NCBI GenBank assembly: GCA_021780105.1
Contig: JAJXZJ010000023.1
Span: forward strand, 62,001 to 126,000
DNA length: 64,000 nt
Source: a bacterium
GTDB lineage: Bacteria; Verrucomicrobiota; Verrucomicrobiia; Limisphaerales; J093
Direction: 5' to 3'
Shown: positions 1-9,142 of the stretch, one piece after another
How the letters are laid out: each line of letters opens with the position of its first letter
Numbering within the stretch: position 1 is the stretch's first letter
Translations under genes and position numbers: made by a program
The notes under the pieces: generated by a model
Database searches by the model: none
Told to the model about the DNA's origin: nothing
The model's input: the letters and a program-made list of their open reading frames with translations, nothing else

Positions 1-230
1 TGGTCAATCACCAGCGCCGTGAAAGTTCTCGGCGAGCCGACGTTGAAAATTATCGGACGGGAATTGGTTTCCCAGGTCACGCACAAACGTGACGATTGAT
101 TGGACGCCACGGAAAAGTGCGCAGGCTCAAATCCACGTCCAGGACCGTCGCATTGTCTGCAAGACGGCGATGCGCCCGACAGGCAGGAAAAGGCGACACA
201 AACCTTTTTGGAACAGGCCAAGCCCCTCCC
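1..230 (+). pseudogene. Decayed C-terminal end of type I restriction subunit HsdR
   Basis: Frame 1 at the window edge reads SAVKVLGEPTLKIIGRELV and stops at 97-99. Frame 2 takes over at 89 with VTIDWTPRKSAQAQI, and frame 1 resumes with DAPDRQEKATQTFLEQA. In this order the three pieces match my memory of the conserved C-terminus of HsdR, the motor and nuclease subunit of type I restriction enzymes (a VTIDWT segment, then a KYGYPPDKQEKAT-like segment, then an EQA end). One extra base near 85-89 and one missing base near 162 would restore the frame. The normal end after EQA is not preserved and the frame runs on. The gene begins outside the window. Sequencing error is the alternative, but neither site is a homopolymer run. 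Confidence 0.65.
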
Positions 231-323
231 GCGTCATGGGCGGACGATGCCCGGAGCCAACACGGATGCTGACGCCGAAGCGGGTGTCGTGCCCTCTGGC
301 GCACGCCCGGCTGGACCGCCGTT

Positions 324-1784
324 TCAACGCGTGCGGATGATGAGCAAGGCGAGATCCGTCGTGTAGGGCGGGGAGGCGATGGCGAGCGCACCGCCGGGGT
401 GGTCAAATTGCCGCTGCCCGATCAACTGTCCCGCCACCGGATCAAACCACTCGGCTCGAAACGCGCCGGCCGGCAGCACCAGTTTGAGCGTCGCGTTGCC
501 ACATGCCGCCGGTCCCTTCCAGGGCCGGGCAACCTGCGACAGGTAGATGGCGTAAAGGTGGTCCGGCTTGACCAGCGCGCGGGCGGTCTGCCCGGCGGGC
601 ACGCCGCCGAGGATGACGCCGTCATCCGGCCGCATCCGCACGAAGTCGAGGCGGTCGAAAAACTCCTTCAGGAAGCGGAACTGCCGCCGGAGCGCCGGGC
701 TGCCGGCGCCGGGTTGGTTGTTCGGGAAGACAAACGTCCCGTCCTCCCGGCCGGCGACAAACGAATAGTCCAGGTGGTTGAACAGACCGCCGCCGGCGAG
801 GAGAAAGTTCCACGCTTCGATGCGATACGGCGCGTCGTTGGTGGTGTTGAAGCCGGTTTCGTTGTCGCCGATGACCTTGTTCAAACCGTAGTTCATCGCC
901 ACCGTGTCCGGCGGCGTGGCGTAATGGAAGTTGAAGACCGAAACCTCGGGGATCGGATTTTCCACCTTTGCCTTGTCGTTGGCGATGTTCTGGGAAATCA
1001 AGTGCCGGCAGCCGAGGCCGCTCTCGGTTTCGTTGATCACGCCGGCGATGTGCTGCTGCCACGGGATGGTCACGCCGCCGAAATACGGCTCGTTGCAGAT
1101 TTCGTAGTAGAGGTTGTCGGCGCCACGCAATTCGGTGACGAGCTTGCGGACGAGAGTTTCCTGCACTTTCAACAAACCGCCGTGGCGATCGAGCGTATAG
1201 ACGTTCGTCCGGGCGATGGCGCCGACGCCGTTGATGTTGTTGGCCGCGTTCATCGGGCTGAGCCGCCACTGGCTTTCGTCGTAGAATGGGCAAAACAGAT
1301 TCATCTCCACGACCACGCCGCGTTTGCCCGCCAGCGACACGAAGTCCTTCAACCGCCGGAAATAGGCGTCATCCCAGCGGTTGAGGTCGAATTTGTTGCC
1401 CCCATTCGCGTAGCCGGGCTGGTCGCTCCGCGCCCACGGGCAGATGAACCGCCCCGGCGCCGGCGCGAGGGTGTTGCTGGCGATGTTGAACGCGCCGGAT
1501 GGTTCGACGTAAGCGCCGGAGAACGTGCGTGTCAGATTCAGCCCGTCCGCGGCGAGCGTGCTCAGATACCAGACGTAGTTGAAGTCCTGGTTCAACACCG
1601 CGCCGTAATGCTCGGTGGAGCCGATGAGCACCGCCGGTCGCCCGCGGAATTCAAAGTAATGCGGGTTGACCGGGTTGAGCGCCAACGGTGTGCCGCCCAG
1701 CGCGAACACGCAGACCGCTGTCAGACTGGTTGCCACGACGGCGAGGCAGGTCGAGAACTTCCGAAACGGGACGCGGTGTTTCAT
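324..1784 (-). CDS. Secreted GH5-like TIM-barrel glycoside hydrolase
   Basis: A 486-residue protein if started at MKHRVPF, which gives a clean signal peptide (CLAVVATSLTAVCVFALGG); the ORF-track start adds 36 residues that do not look exported. The mature part begins with a strand typical of cellulase-like enzymes (HYFEFRGRPAVLIGSTEHYG). A TIM barrel follows, with likely acid/base Glu232 in YEICNEPY and likely nucleophile Glu309 in GDNETGF, the spacing expected for clan GH-A. The C-terminal ~100 residues look like a beta-sandwich. Substrate cannot be read from the sequence. It is divergent from the YfhO-type gene, with about 100 bp between the starts. Confidence 0.75.
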   Translation of the reverse strand: MKHRVPFRKFSTCLAVVATSLTAVCVFALGGTPLALNPVNPHYFEFRGRPAVLIGSTEHYGAVLNQDFNYVWYLSTLAADGLNLTRTFSGAYVEPSGAFNIASNTLAPAPGRFICPWARSDQPGYANGGNKFDLNRWDDAYFRRLKDFVSLAGKRGVVVEMNLFCPFYDESQWRLSPMNAANNINGVGAIARTNVYTLDRHGGLLKVQETLVRKLVTELRGADNLYYEICNEPYFGGVTIPWQQHIAGVINETESGLGCRHLISQNIANDKAKVENPIPEVSVFNFHYATPPDTVAMNYGLNKVIGDNETGFNTTNDAPYRIEAWNFLLAGGGLFNHLDYSFVAGREDGTFVFPNNQPGAGSPALRRQFRFLKEFFDRLDFVRMRPDDGVILGGVPAGQTARALVKPDHLYAIYLSQVARPWKGPAACGNATLKLVLPAGAFRAEWFDPVAGQLIGQRQFDHPGGALAIASPPYTTDLALLIIRTR

Positions 1785-1885
1785 GGCGTGGAGTCTGCCA
1801 GAACCGGGGACCGCGGGAAACCCAGAAATGCGCCGGCGACTGACGAGGTTTGCTTTTCTGCCGCGGTCCGGCACAGTCAACCGCC

Positions 1886-4171
1886 ATGCCAACGTCCGAG
1901 AGCTCGGCGTCCGCCGGACCGGCCGAGGCCGAAGCCTGGCTGACGCCGCACCGGTTTGGCCTGTTGCTGGCGCTGCTGCTTATCGCGAGTTTTCCGGCGG
2001 TTGTTACCGGGACAAAATCGTTTTTCTTCCGCGATTTCGGGACGGTGGCGTATCCGACGGTGTGCTACCAACGCACCGCGTTTTGGCGCGGCGAACTGCC
2101 GCTCTGGAATCCACTCAGCCATTGCGGCGTGCCGTTCCTGGCGCAATGGAACACGCTCGTGCTGTATCCCGGCGCGCTGATTTATCTGCTGCTCCCGCTA
2201 CCGTGGTCGCTGAATCTGTTCTGCCTCGCCCATCTCTGGCTGGCGGGTTTTGGCATGTTCCGGCTGGCCCGTCGCTGGACGGCAAACCACCTTGCCGCGG
2301 GCGTCGCCGGCGTCGCGTTTGCGTTCAGCGGCATCGTGCTCGCGAGCCACATCTATCCGAACTACCTCGTCGCGCTGGGCTGGATGCCGTGGGTCGTGCT
2401 CACGGCCGAAGCCGCGTGCCGCCTCGGCGGGCGGCACGTGGTGCTGGCCGCGCTCGTGGGGGCGATGCAAATGCTCTCCGGCGCACCGGAACTGATCCTG
2501 GAAACGTGGTTGGTCGTGGCCGGCCTGCTGGTTGTCGAACTGGCCCTTCGCCGAACGCAACCGTGGCGGCCACTCGGACGTTTGCTGGCGGTCGCCGGTT
2601 TCGTGGCGGGATTGTGCGCGGCGCAACTGCTCCCGTTTTTGGCACTGCTGACGCGGGCGCAGCGCGGCACCGGCTACGCCGACGCGTTCTGGAGTCTGCC
2701 GGCGTGGGGTTGGGCGGATTTAATTGTGCCGTTGTTTCGGTGCTTTCGCACGCCGCAGGGAGTCTGGTTTGAGTCCGGCCAGGTTTTTCTTGGCTCCGTA
2801 TATCCGGGTATCGCCGTGGTCGCACTTGCGCTGCTGGCGCTGGGCCGGCGACAAGGCCGGCGCTTCTGGCTGCTGACGGTTCTGGCGGCGGCCGGATTGC
2901 TGCTCGCGTTGGGCGAACACAGTCTTCTCTATCGTGTCGCGCGCAGCATCGCACCGTTTCTGAGCGTGATGCGGTATCCGATCAAATTCATTTTCCTCGT
3001 CGCGTTCGCGCTGCCGTTGCTGGCGGCATTCGGCGTGAACAGCCTCGCCGACAAACCACGTTCGCGGGCGGTTCGCTTCTCCATGATTGCCGGCTTGCCG
3101 ATTCTGGCGGCGATCGGCGCGATCGTGGCCTTCGCGGCGGCGCATCCGTTGCCGACGGACGACCGGCTGGCGCTGTGCCGGAACGCCGCCGCACGCGCCG
3201 GGTTTCTCATCGTGATTCTCGCGGCACTGGTCGCGCGTGCCTTCGAATCGTCACCCAGGCTGGCGCGTTTTCTCGGCGCGGCGGTGTTGCTCCTGCTGTG
3301 GCTGGACGCGCGGATGGCCATGCCGCTGGTGACGCCGGCAATTGCGAGCGCCGCGCTGGCTCCGGGCATGGCGGAATTGCGCCCGCCGCCGCGGCCGGGC
3401 GAGGCGCGGGCCTTCATCGCGCCGCAGGCGGAACGGCTGCTGGCGACGCGTCTGCTGCCGGACTTCACGCAGGATTTCCTCGGCGCGCGGCTGGCATTGT
3501 GGGCAAACCTGAATCTCGTCGAAGGCCTTCCGAAGGTGAACGGCGCGATGACGCTGCGGCTGAGTGAAGAAGCCGAGGTGGAAGCGCGGCTTTACACGTC
3601 GCCGACGAACCGCTTTCCGCGACTCGAAGCATTCCTCGGCGCGGCGTTCGCGTCCGCGCCGAACAATCCGGTGGAATGGGTGCCGCGTGCCCACCAACTG
3701 CCGGTGGTAACGGCGGGACAACGGCCGGTGTTCGCGTCGGGCACGGATGCGCTGGCGGCGTTATTCGCGCCGGATTTTCGTCCGGCCGACGTGGTTTATC
3801 TGCCGCCGGCAGCGCGTGGCGGCGTCCGCGCCGGGCCAGCGACGGCGCAGGTGACGAACGTGGAGTTTACCGCGGAGCGTATCGCCGCCGTGGTGGCATC
3901 GCCGTCAGCCACAATGCTGGTGCTCGCGCAGACGTTCGACCCAAACTGGCGGGCGCGGGTGGACGGCCAGCCGGTCAGATTATGGCGGGCGGATTTCGCG
4001 TTCCAAGCGGTGGCGTTGTCCGCTGGCCGGCACCAGGTGGAACTGGTTTACCGCGACAGCGCTTTTGAAATTGGCACCGCGTTGTCGCTGTTGACACTCG
4101 TGGGCGGCGGCTGGTTTTGGCGACGGGAATTGCCGCGGCCGCGCTCGCCGGGCCGGGCTATTTGTCGGTGA
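1886..4171 (+). CDS. YfhO-family multi-span membrane protein
   Basis: A 761-residue protein with many hydrophobic segments in its first two thirds, starting with GLLLALLLIASFPAVVTG. The motif FFFRDFGTVAYP followed by GELPLWNPLSHCGVPF is characteristic of the bacterial YfhO family, as is the C-terminal soluble part with FDPNWRARVDGQ and AGRHQVELVYR. Gram-positive YfhO members act in glycosylation of cell-envelope polymers, probably as GT-C type transferases; here the role is unproven. I chose the ATG at 1886 because the upstream extension overlaps the divergent promoter region. The stop overlaps the convergent lipoprotein gene by 14 bases. Confidence 0.75.
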   Translation: MPTSESSASAGPAEAEAWLTPHRFGLLLALLLIASFPAVVTGTKSFFFRDFGTVAYPTVCYQRTAFWRGELPLWNPLSHCGVPFLAQWNTLVLYPGALIYLLLPLPWSLNLFCLAHLWLAGFGMFRLARRWTANHLAAGVAGVAFAFSGIVLASHIYPNYLVALGWMPWVVLTAEAACRLGGRHVVLAALVGAMQMLSGAPELILETWLVVAGLLVVELALRRTQPWRPLGRLLAVAGFVAGLCAAQLLPFLALLTRAQRGTGYADAFWSLPAWGWADLIVPLFRCFRTPQGVWFESGQVFLGSVYPGIAVVALALLALGRRQGRRFWLLTVLAAAGLLLALGEHSLLYRVARSIAPFLSVMRYPIKFIFLVAFALPLLAAFGVNSLADKPRSRAVRFSMIAGLPILAAIGAIVAFAAAHPLPTDDRLALCRNAAARAGFLIVILAALVARAFESSPRLARFLGAAVLLLLWLDARMAMPLVTPAIASAALAPGMAELRPPPRPGEARAFIAPQAERLLATRLLPDFTQDFLGARLALWANLNLVEGLPKVNGAMTLRLSEEAEVEARLYTSPTNRFPRLEAFLGAAFASAPNNPVEWVPRAHQLPVVTAGQRPVFASGTDALAALFAPDFRPADVVYLPPAARGGVRAGPATAQVTNVEFTAERIAAVVASPSATMLVLAQTFDPNWRARVDGQPVRLWRADFAFQAVALSAGRHQVELVYRDSAFEIGTALSLLTLVGGGWFWRRELPRPRSPGRAICR

Positions 4172-4538
4172 CTTCCAACTGATACGTCTGCGAGAGCTTG
4201 CTGTCCGGGCGCGCGATCGGAATGCTGTCGTAGAGGTAATTGAACTTGAAGTGATAGGTCAGGAACCGCTGTCCGGGCGACAACGGCACGACTCCTTCCC
4301 AGCGGTTTTGCGTGAGCGGCGTGCGCTGGAGCGGGTAGAAATCCGTGCCGACAACCACCTGCGCTTTGATGGTGTCCGGGCGAACAGAGCGTTGGTTGCT
4401 GTCCCAGCGCGCCTCGACCGGGTAGAGGCCGTCGGCGTTGCGCGGCGCAATCTTGGGCGTCAGGTTGGTGATTTTGTTCGTGGTGCAGCCCGCGAATAGC
4501 AGCGGCAGCAGCGCGAGGGCAAACCAGCGGTTCAACAT
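4158..4538 (-). CDS. Small lipoprotein of unknown function
   Basis: A 126-residue protein when started at MLNRWFALALLPLLFAGC. This is a lipoprotein signal peptide with lipobox LFAGC, which decides the start over the longer ORF. The mature part (TNKITNLTPKIAPRNADGLY) is probably an all-beta domain; no family is recognised. It overlaps the end of the YfhO-type gene tail to tail. It probably sits in the outer or inner membrane facing the periplasm. No Shine-Dalgarno sequence is obvious. Confidence 0.65.
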   Translation of the reverse strand: MLNRWFALALLPLLFAGCTTNKITNLTPKIAPRNADGLYPVEARWDSNQRSVRPDTIKAQVVVGTDFYPLQRTPLTQNRWEGVVPLSPGQRFLTYHFKFNYLYDSIPIARPDSKLSQTYQLEVTDK

Positions 4539-4663
4539 GGCGGAAGCGTTACGCCACGACGGCATCCAAGTAAAGCCGGTTTTGCCGGCCGGCGCACCCG
4601 CCGGCAGCTTTCCGCAAGGGCCAACGCGGAAAGCGATTTGCTTTGACCGGGAGCCACGCCGGT

Positions 4664-5464
4664 TCACACGACGCCGATTCCCAGCAGTGCCTGCGCGTTG
4701 CCGCCCAGCACGCGGGCTTCAAACGCTTCGCCGAGGCCAAACGACCGCAGGCTCGCAATCGTCCGCTCCTGGTCCACCCACGGGCTGTCCGACCCGAACA
4801 GGAGCCGGTCAGCCGGATGGCTGCGAAGCAGGCGCCCGGCCTGGACGCGATCCATGAAATCGAAGCAGGTCGAGATGTCGAAGTAAACCGGCTGGCCGAC
4901 GAGGTGGCGCTCGACTTCATCCCAATCGCGCCAGGCGCCCAAATGCGCCGCGATGATGCGCAACCGGGGAAAACGCTCCACGACGCATCGCAGACGAACC
5001 GGATCGGCGATGCGGTCGTATGGAAAGGAAATGTCGAACCCGCAGTGCAGCAGCAGGACGAGGCCGCATTCGGCCATCGCGGCGTAAACCGGCTCCAGTC
5101 GCGGCTCGTCCACCGTGAATTCCTGGTAATACGGATGCAGTTTGATCCCGCAAAAGCCCGCGGCCGCGATGCGTCGCACCTGCTCGGCGGCGTCCTCGGC
5201 CGCCGGATGCACGGAGGGAAACGGCACGATGCGCGGCGAGCGGATCGTCGCCGACCAGCGCAGGATCGGCTCGAACTGCTCCGGCTTGGTGGCAATGGAC
5301 GCGACCACCGAGGCGTCAACGCCGGCGCGGTCCATCGAGCACAGCAGGTCACTCACCGTCCCGTTGAGCACCGCCTTGACCTCGTCGGTTCCGGACTGGA
5401 GCTGCGCCATCGCGCGCCCGGCGAGTTGATCGGGAAACGCGTGCGTGTGGACATCAATGACCAT
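4664..5464 (-). CDS. Amidohydrolase family 2 (TIM-barrel metal hydrolase)
   Basis: A 266-residue cytoplasmic protein starting at MVIDVHTHAF, where HTH is the N-terminal metal-binding HxH motif of the amidohydrolase superfamily. Further metal and active-site positions are visible in KLHPYYQEF, LLHCGFDISF, AAHLGAWRDW and LFGSDSPW (the C-terminal Asp). Members are decarboxylases or hydrolases of small cyclic or aromatic substrates. The substrate is unknown here and no pathway partner lies beside it. The longer ORF start adds an arginine-rich stretch that looks like antisense noise. Confidence 0.8.
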   Translation of the reverse strand: MVIDVHTHAFPDQLAGRAMAQLQSGTDEVKAVLNGTVSDLLCSMDRAGVDASVVASIATKPEQFEPILRWSATIRSPRIVPFPSVHPAAEDAAEQVRRIAAAGFCGIKLHPYYQEFTVDEPRLEPVYAAMAECGLVLLLHCGFDISFPYDRIADPVRLRCVVERFPRLRIIAAHLGAWRDWDEVERHLVGQPVYFDISTCFDFMDRVQAGRLLRSHPADRLLFGSDSPWVDQERTIASLRSFGLGEAFEARVLGGNAQALLGIGVV

Positions 5465-5499
5465 GCGCAGACTGGACTGGAACCGATGTCGCCGCCAGT

Positions 5500-6225
5500 T
5501 TAGCGCAGTTCCTTGACCTTGAGATTGCGGAACTCGATCCGATAGCCCTCGGCCTCCAGCCCGACGTGGCCTTTCGCCAGTCCGCACTCGTCAAACTGGC
5601 ACGTCACCGCGCCGTTGACCCAGAGCGTGAGTTTCGGGCCGCGGGCGGTAACCTCGAACGTGTTCCACTCGCCGGCCGGCTTCACCCGCATGTCGGTGAC
5701 CTGCTTTTGCAGGCTGAAGAATTTCTTTTTGCCATCGGCGGTCGGCGTTTCACCGAAGAGGAAGCCGTCCTTCGCGTCGCCAAACTGCGCCTGGTGCCAG
5801 ATCGCGCCATCCTGGGAATTGCGGACGTAGGCGCCGCTGTTGTAGCCCGTCTTGCCTTCGATCTTCGTGTAGCAAAACTCGAAGTGGAAGATCACGTCGC
5901 CGTATTCCTTCTCCGTAAGCAGCATGTCATGACCGCCGTCGCCGTCACAGATCAAGATGTTCCGTGCCGTGTCCACGTGCCACTGCGCCCGGCCGAGATG
6001 ACCGCCGGGCGGCACGGGGACGCGATACCAACCGCTCAACTCGGCCGGCGGCATGATGTCCGTCCAGCCCGTCGGATCGGCCTGCAATGCGGACGATGTT
6101 TCGTCTGCGGCGGTGGCCTGCGGCAGCGGCAACGCGACCGCGAGGAGGAGCAAGCCGGAGATGGCGCCCGTGAAGCGAATCAGTTTCAGCCAGCGCGCAC
6201 AGCGGAAGGACAATGAATTTGACAT
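5500..6225 (-). CDS. Exported DUF1080 (3-keto-disaccharide hydrolase-like) protein
   Basis: A 241-residue protein from MSNSLSFRC with a signal peptide (FTGAISGLLLLAVALPLPQA). The mature part is a concanavalin-like jelly roll of the DUF1080 family: GDVIFHFEFCYTKIEGKTGY, NSGAYVRNSQ, EWNTFEVTARGPKLTLWVNG, and the typical C-terminal FRNLKVKEL. Some family members hydrolyse 3-keto-glycosides, and many are found in Planctomycetes and Verrucomicrobia. It is in the same direction as the amidohydrolase, 35 bases upstream of it, so cotranscription is possible. Confidence 0.8.
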   Translation of the reverse strand: MSNSLSFRCARWLKLIRFTGAISGLLLLAVALPLPQATAADETSSALQADPTGWTDIMPPAELSGWYRVPVPPGGHLGRAQWHVDTARNILICDGDGGHDMLLTEKEYGDVIFHFEFCYTKIEGKTGYNSGAYVRNSQDGAIWHQAQFGDAKDGFLFGETPTADGKKKFFSLQKQVTDMRVKPAGEWNTFEVTARGPKLTLWVNGAVTCQFDECGLAKGHVGLEAEGYRIEFRNLKVKELR

Positions 6226-6388
6226 GCCGAGAGTTAAACCGGCGGGCCGCGCGTTGGCAAGCGCCGGGGTGCATCTGGCCACGCTCTGTAGTTCAGCCGT
6301 TCCGGCGGGAAACCCGTGTAGCGATTCCACCGGACCTGCTGGCCGAAAACCCGTTGCCGCCGCCGCCCCGCCTACGCTACGCTGCGCC

Positions 6389-6472
6389 ATGCCACTTTCG
6401 TGGAACGAAATCCGCCACAATGCCATCCGTTTTGCCAAGGAATGGGCCGGCGAAACCCACGACTGGGCCTGA
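6389..6472 (+). pseudogene. 5' remnant of a type IIG/MmeI-like DNA methyltransferase gene
   Basis: A 27-codon ORF reading MPLSWNEIRHNAIRFAKEWAG and then stopping. This resembles the first residues of the large class I SAM-dependent DNA methyltransferases of the MmeI/type IIL kind, which usually continue with an FW..FF..FG segment. Nothing matching the rest of that protein follows in any frame, so only the start codon region is left. Identification rests on a short, recalled motif. Confidence 0.5.
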
Positions 6473-6523
6473 CCCGGTTTGATGGCCACCTTGGGGGGGC
6501 GGGGCGCTACAACGAAAGCGCAC

Positions 6524-6631
6524 ATGAAGCAAAACACGAAGTCCGAGAAGACAACCGCAGGCACGACCAGCGCGGCCCCGCAGACCAAACGCTACGACGA
6601 AGCTTTCAAGCAGGCGGCGGCCAAAGCCTGA
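6524..6631 (+). pseudogene. N-terminal transposase-like fragment
   Basis: A 35-codon ORF, MKQNTKSEKTT...TKRYDEAFKQAAAKA. The KRYDEAFK(R)QA pattern is the usual beginning of IS3-type OrfA transposase helix-turn-helix proteins, but the ORF ends right after it. It is followed within 25 bases by a hairpin with a T-run. The alternative is a genuine 35-residue basic peptide gene. Confidence 0.4.
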
Positions 6632-6655
6632 GGCCGTGCCCACGAAACGGAACAA

Positions 6656-6687
6656 GCCGGACCCGCAGACACGTTCCGGCCTTTTTT
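6656..6687 (+). terminator. Rho-independent terminator candidate
   Basis: A six-base stem GCCGGA / TCCGGC (6656-6661 with 6675-6680) around a 13-base loop, followed by C and six T. It ends the short region that holds the methyltransferase and transposase fragments. Confidence 0.55.
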
Positions 6688-6835
6688 GCGTCGTGGCCAG
6701 GTCCGCCGAAGGAGCGCGGCACGAACGGGCGCGTGGCCGGAGAGAATTGGAGGTGACGCGGCGCGGGTCGCTGAATTAGGCTCAAGACGTTCACTGGCAT
6801 GCTTTCACGAAAGCGTGAAGCGAAACCGTGCAGCT

Positions 6836-9133
6836 ATGCGTTCATTCATTTTATTGACGGGCCTGATGGCACTGACCTGTGTCGGCGGGGCGAACACACT
6901 CACCATCGAAAACCGCGGGCTGGTCGTGCGGCTGGATACAACAACCAGCCGGTTCACGCTCACAGCGCGGGCGTCGGGACATCCGTTCGTCACCGACGGC
7001 CGGTTGCGGGGCGCAAGCAGCGACGCCCGGATCGTGGCGGTCACCGACCCCGCGCTTGGACGCGGCCAGGCCATCGAAATCAACTACGGCAACGAAGGTC
7101 GCGACGTTGTCCAGGTATTTTCCACGGTGCCGTTTGTGCTGTTTCGTTCCACGATCCACAACGCCGTCGGGGCGGTGCTCGACACGAACCGCGTGCAAAC
7201 CCTTTCCTTCGGCATTGACCTGGGCGCGTCCGCGGCCGGACTGAAAACGCTCGGCACCGGCGGTTTGCTCGCGCCGGACAAGAACCCCGGCAGCTATGTC
7301 TGGCTCGCCGTGGCCGAACCGCGCAGCCGGCACGGCGTGGTCAGCGGCTGGCTCACGCAAAACCGCGGCAGCGGCGTGGTGTTCAGCGGCGTGGAAAACG
7401 GCCAGGTGCGCGTGAACACGCGGCTGGAGTTTGGCCATTTGCGGTTGGCGCCGGGGCAAAGCGAAACGCTGGAGACGTTCGCCGTCGGTTATTTCAACGA
7501 CGCGCGCCTCGGCCTCGAAGCGTGGGCCAATACGATTGCCCGAGTGGATCGCATCAGGCTGCACCCGCAGCCGGTGGGCTACTGCACCTGGTATTCGAAT
7601 CCGCACGGCGGTTCCTCGGACGAACAGCACCTCGCCGAACTGTCCCGGTTCGCGGCGAAGGAACTCGCGCCGTTCGGTTTCTCCGTGGTGCAAATTGACG
7701 ACGGCTGGCAGGCGGGCATTTCCACCAACGGGCCGAAGCGCAACTTCACCACCAACGCGCCCAACGGGCCGTATCGCAGCGGCATGAAGGCCATCGCGGA
7801 GAAGATTGCATCCGATGGACTGATGCCAGGGATCTGGTTCATGCCGTTTGCCGGGACGTTCTACGATCCGTTCTTTGCCAGCCACCAGGACTGGTTCGTG
7901 AAACGCGCGGACGGCACGCCTTACGAAACCGACTGGGGCGGCACCTGTCTTGACCTCACGCAACCGGCGTTGCGGGATTATTTGCGCACGAACATCCGGC
8001 GCATCGGGCGCGAATGGGGTTTCCGTTACTTCAAAATGGACGGCCTCTGGACCGGCACCGCCACGCGGCAGCAATACGTGAACGAAGGCTATCGCGACGA
8101 CCACATGGGCGACGCCGTGTTTCACGACCCGAATGTCACCAATCCGGAGTCGTATCGCAGCGGCTTGCGGCTGGTGCGCGAAACCGACCCGGACGCCTTC
8201 ATTCTTGGCTGCTGCATTCCGCAGAACATGCGCTCGTATGGCGGCGCGTTCGGGCTGGTGGACGCCATGCGCGTCGGGCCGGACAACGGCGCGGACTGGA
8301 ACGGGCTGAAACGCGGCCCGACCTTCGGCACGCGGCATTATTTTCTCAACGGCCGCGTCTGGTTCAACGACCCGGACCCGGTTTACGTCCGCACCAACCT
8401 GCCGTTGAACCACGCGCAACTGATCTGCTCGTGGGTCGCGCTGAGTGGCCAGATGAACCTGAGCAGCGAATGGCTGCCCGGCCTGCCCGCAGAACGGCTC
8501 GACATCCTCAAGCGCACCATGCCGCCGCACGGCCTTCGTCCGCGGCCGGTGGACTTGTTCGACGACCCCCTGCCGCGCATCTGGCTGCTCACGGACACGC
8601 GCCACGCGCCGCGCCGCGACGTGATCGGCCTGTTCAACTGGAGCGACACCAATGTCACGTTCGACACGTCGCTCGAACGCATCGGTCTGCCGGCGAACCG
8701 CACCTACGCGGCGTTTGATTTTTGGGGCAACGCACTCCTCGCGCCGATCAAGGACCACTTGAACGTGACCGTCCCTGCGCAATCCTGCCGCATCCTTGCG
8801 GTCCGACCTGAACTCGACCGGCCGCAGTTGCTGAGCACCTCGCGCCACGTCACGCAAGGCATCGTGGACGTGCTGGCCGAGAAATGGAGCGGCAGCGCGA
8901 AGACGCTTTCCGGCGACAGCAAGGTCGTCGCCAACGACCCTTACGAACTGCGCGTTGTTCTACCCGCAAGCGATAAGCCTTGGTCCGTGTCGGCGGCTGA
9001 AGTTACCGCTGCTGATCGGGAAGCGGGCGTGACCATCGCCGTCAACGCCGGGAGCAGCTCCGACCTGGTTCGCGTGACGATCCGTTCGACGACGAGCCGG
9101 GACGTGACGTGGTCGCTGCGATTCCGCCACTGA
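6836..9133 (+). CDS. Exported GH36-like alpha-galactosidase (melibiase family)
   Basis: A 765-residue protein from MRSFILLTGLMALTCVGGAN, a signal peptide that fixes the start. An N-terminal beta-sandwich (to about residue 240) is followed by a TIM barrel with GYCTWYSNPHGG, QIDDGWQ, GIWFMPFAG and YFKMDGLW. Asp402 is the expected nucleophile, and Asp483 in RVGPDNGADW the expected acid/base, as in GH36/GH27 (clan GH-D). A C-terminal antiparallel domain and an extra ~70-residue beta domain complete it. Specificity could be alpha-galactose or alpha-N-acetylgalactosamine. It is convergent with the GH50-like gene, with 9 bases between. Confidence 0.8.
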   Translation: MRSFILLTGLMALTCVGGANTLTIENRGLVVRLDTTTSRFTLTARASGHPFVTDGRLRGASSDARIVAVTDPALGRGQAIEINYGNEGRDVVQVFSTVPFVLFRSTIHNAVGAVLDTNRVQTLSFGIDLGASAAGLKTLGTGGLLAPDKNPGSYVWLAVAEPRSRHGVVSGWLTQNRGSGVVFSGVENGQVRVNTRLEFGHLRLAPGQSETLETFAVGYFNDARLGLEAWANTIARVDRIRLHPQPVGYCTWYSNPHGGSSDEQHLAELSRFAAKELAPFGFSVVQIDDGWQAGISTNGPKRNFTTNAPNGPYRSGMKAIAEKIASDGLMPGIWFMPFAGTFYDPFFASHQDWFVKRADGTPYETDWGGTCLDLTQPALRDYLRTNIRRIGREWGFRYFKMDGLWTGTATRQQYVNEGYRDDHMGDAVFHDPNVTNPESYRSGLRLVRETDPDAFILGCCIPQNMRSYGGAFGLVDAMRVGPDNGADWNGLKRGPTFGTRHYFLNGRVWFNDPDPVYVRTNLPLNHAQLICSWVALSGQMNLSSEWLPGLPAERLDILKRTMPPHGLRPRPVDLFDDPLPRIWLLTDTRHAPRRDVIGLFNWSDTNVTFDTSLERIGLPANRTYAAFDFWGNALLAPIKDHLNVTVPAQSCRILAVRPELDRPQLLSTSRHVTQGIVDVLAEKWSGSAKTLSGDSKVVANDPYELRVVLPASDKPWSVSAAEVTAADREAGVTIAVNAGSSSDLVRVTIRSTTSRDVTWSLRFRH

Positions 9134-9142
9134 GGTAAATCG

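Noticed and set aside
399-1943. 514-residue plus-strand ORF
   Set aside because: Antisense to the TIM-barrel glycosidase, whose catalytic motifs and signal peptide are clear.
6851-8857. 668-residue minus-strand ORF
   Set aside because: Antisense to the GH36-like gene; no recognisable domain.
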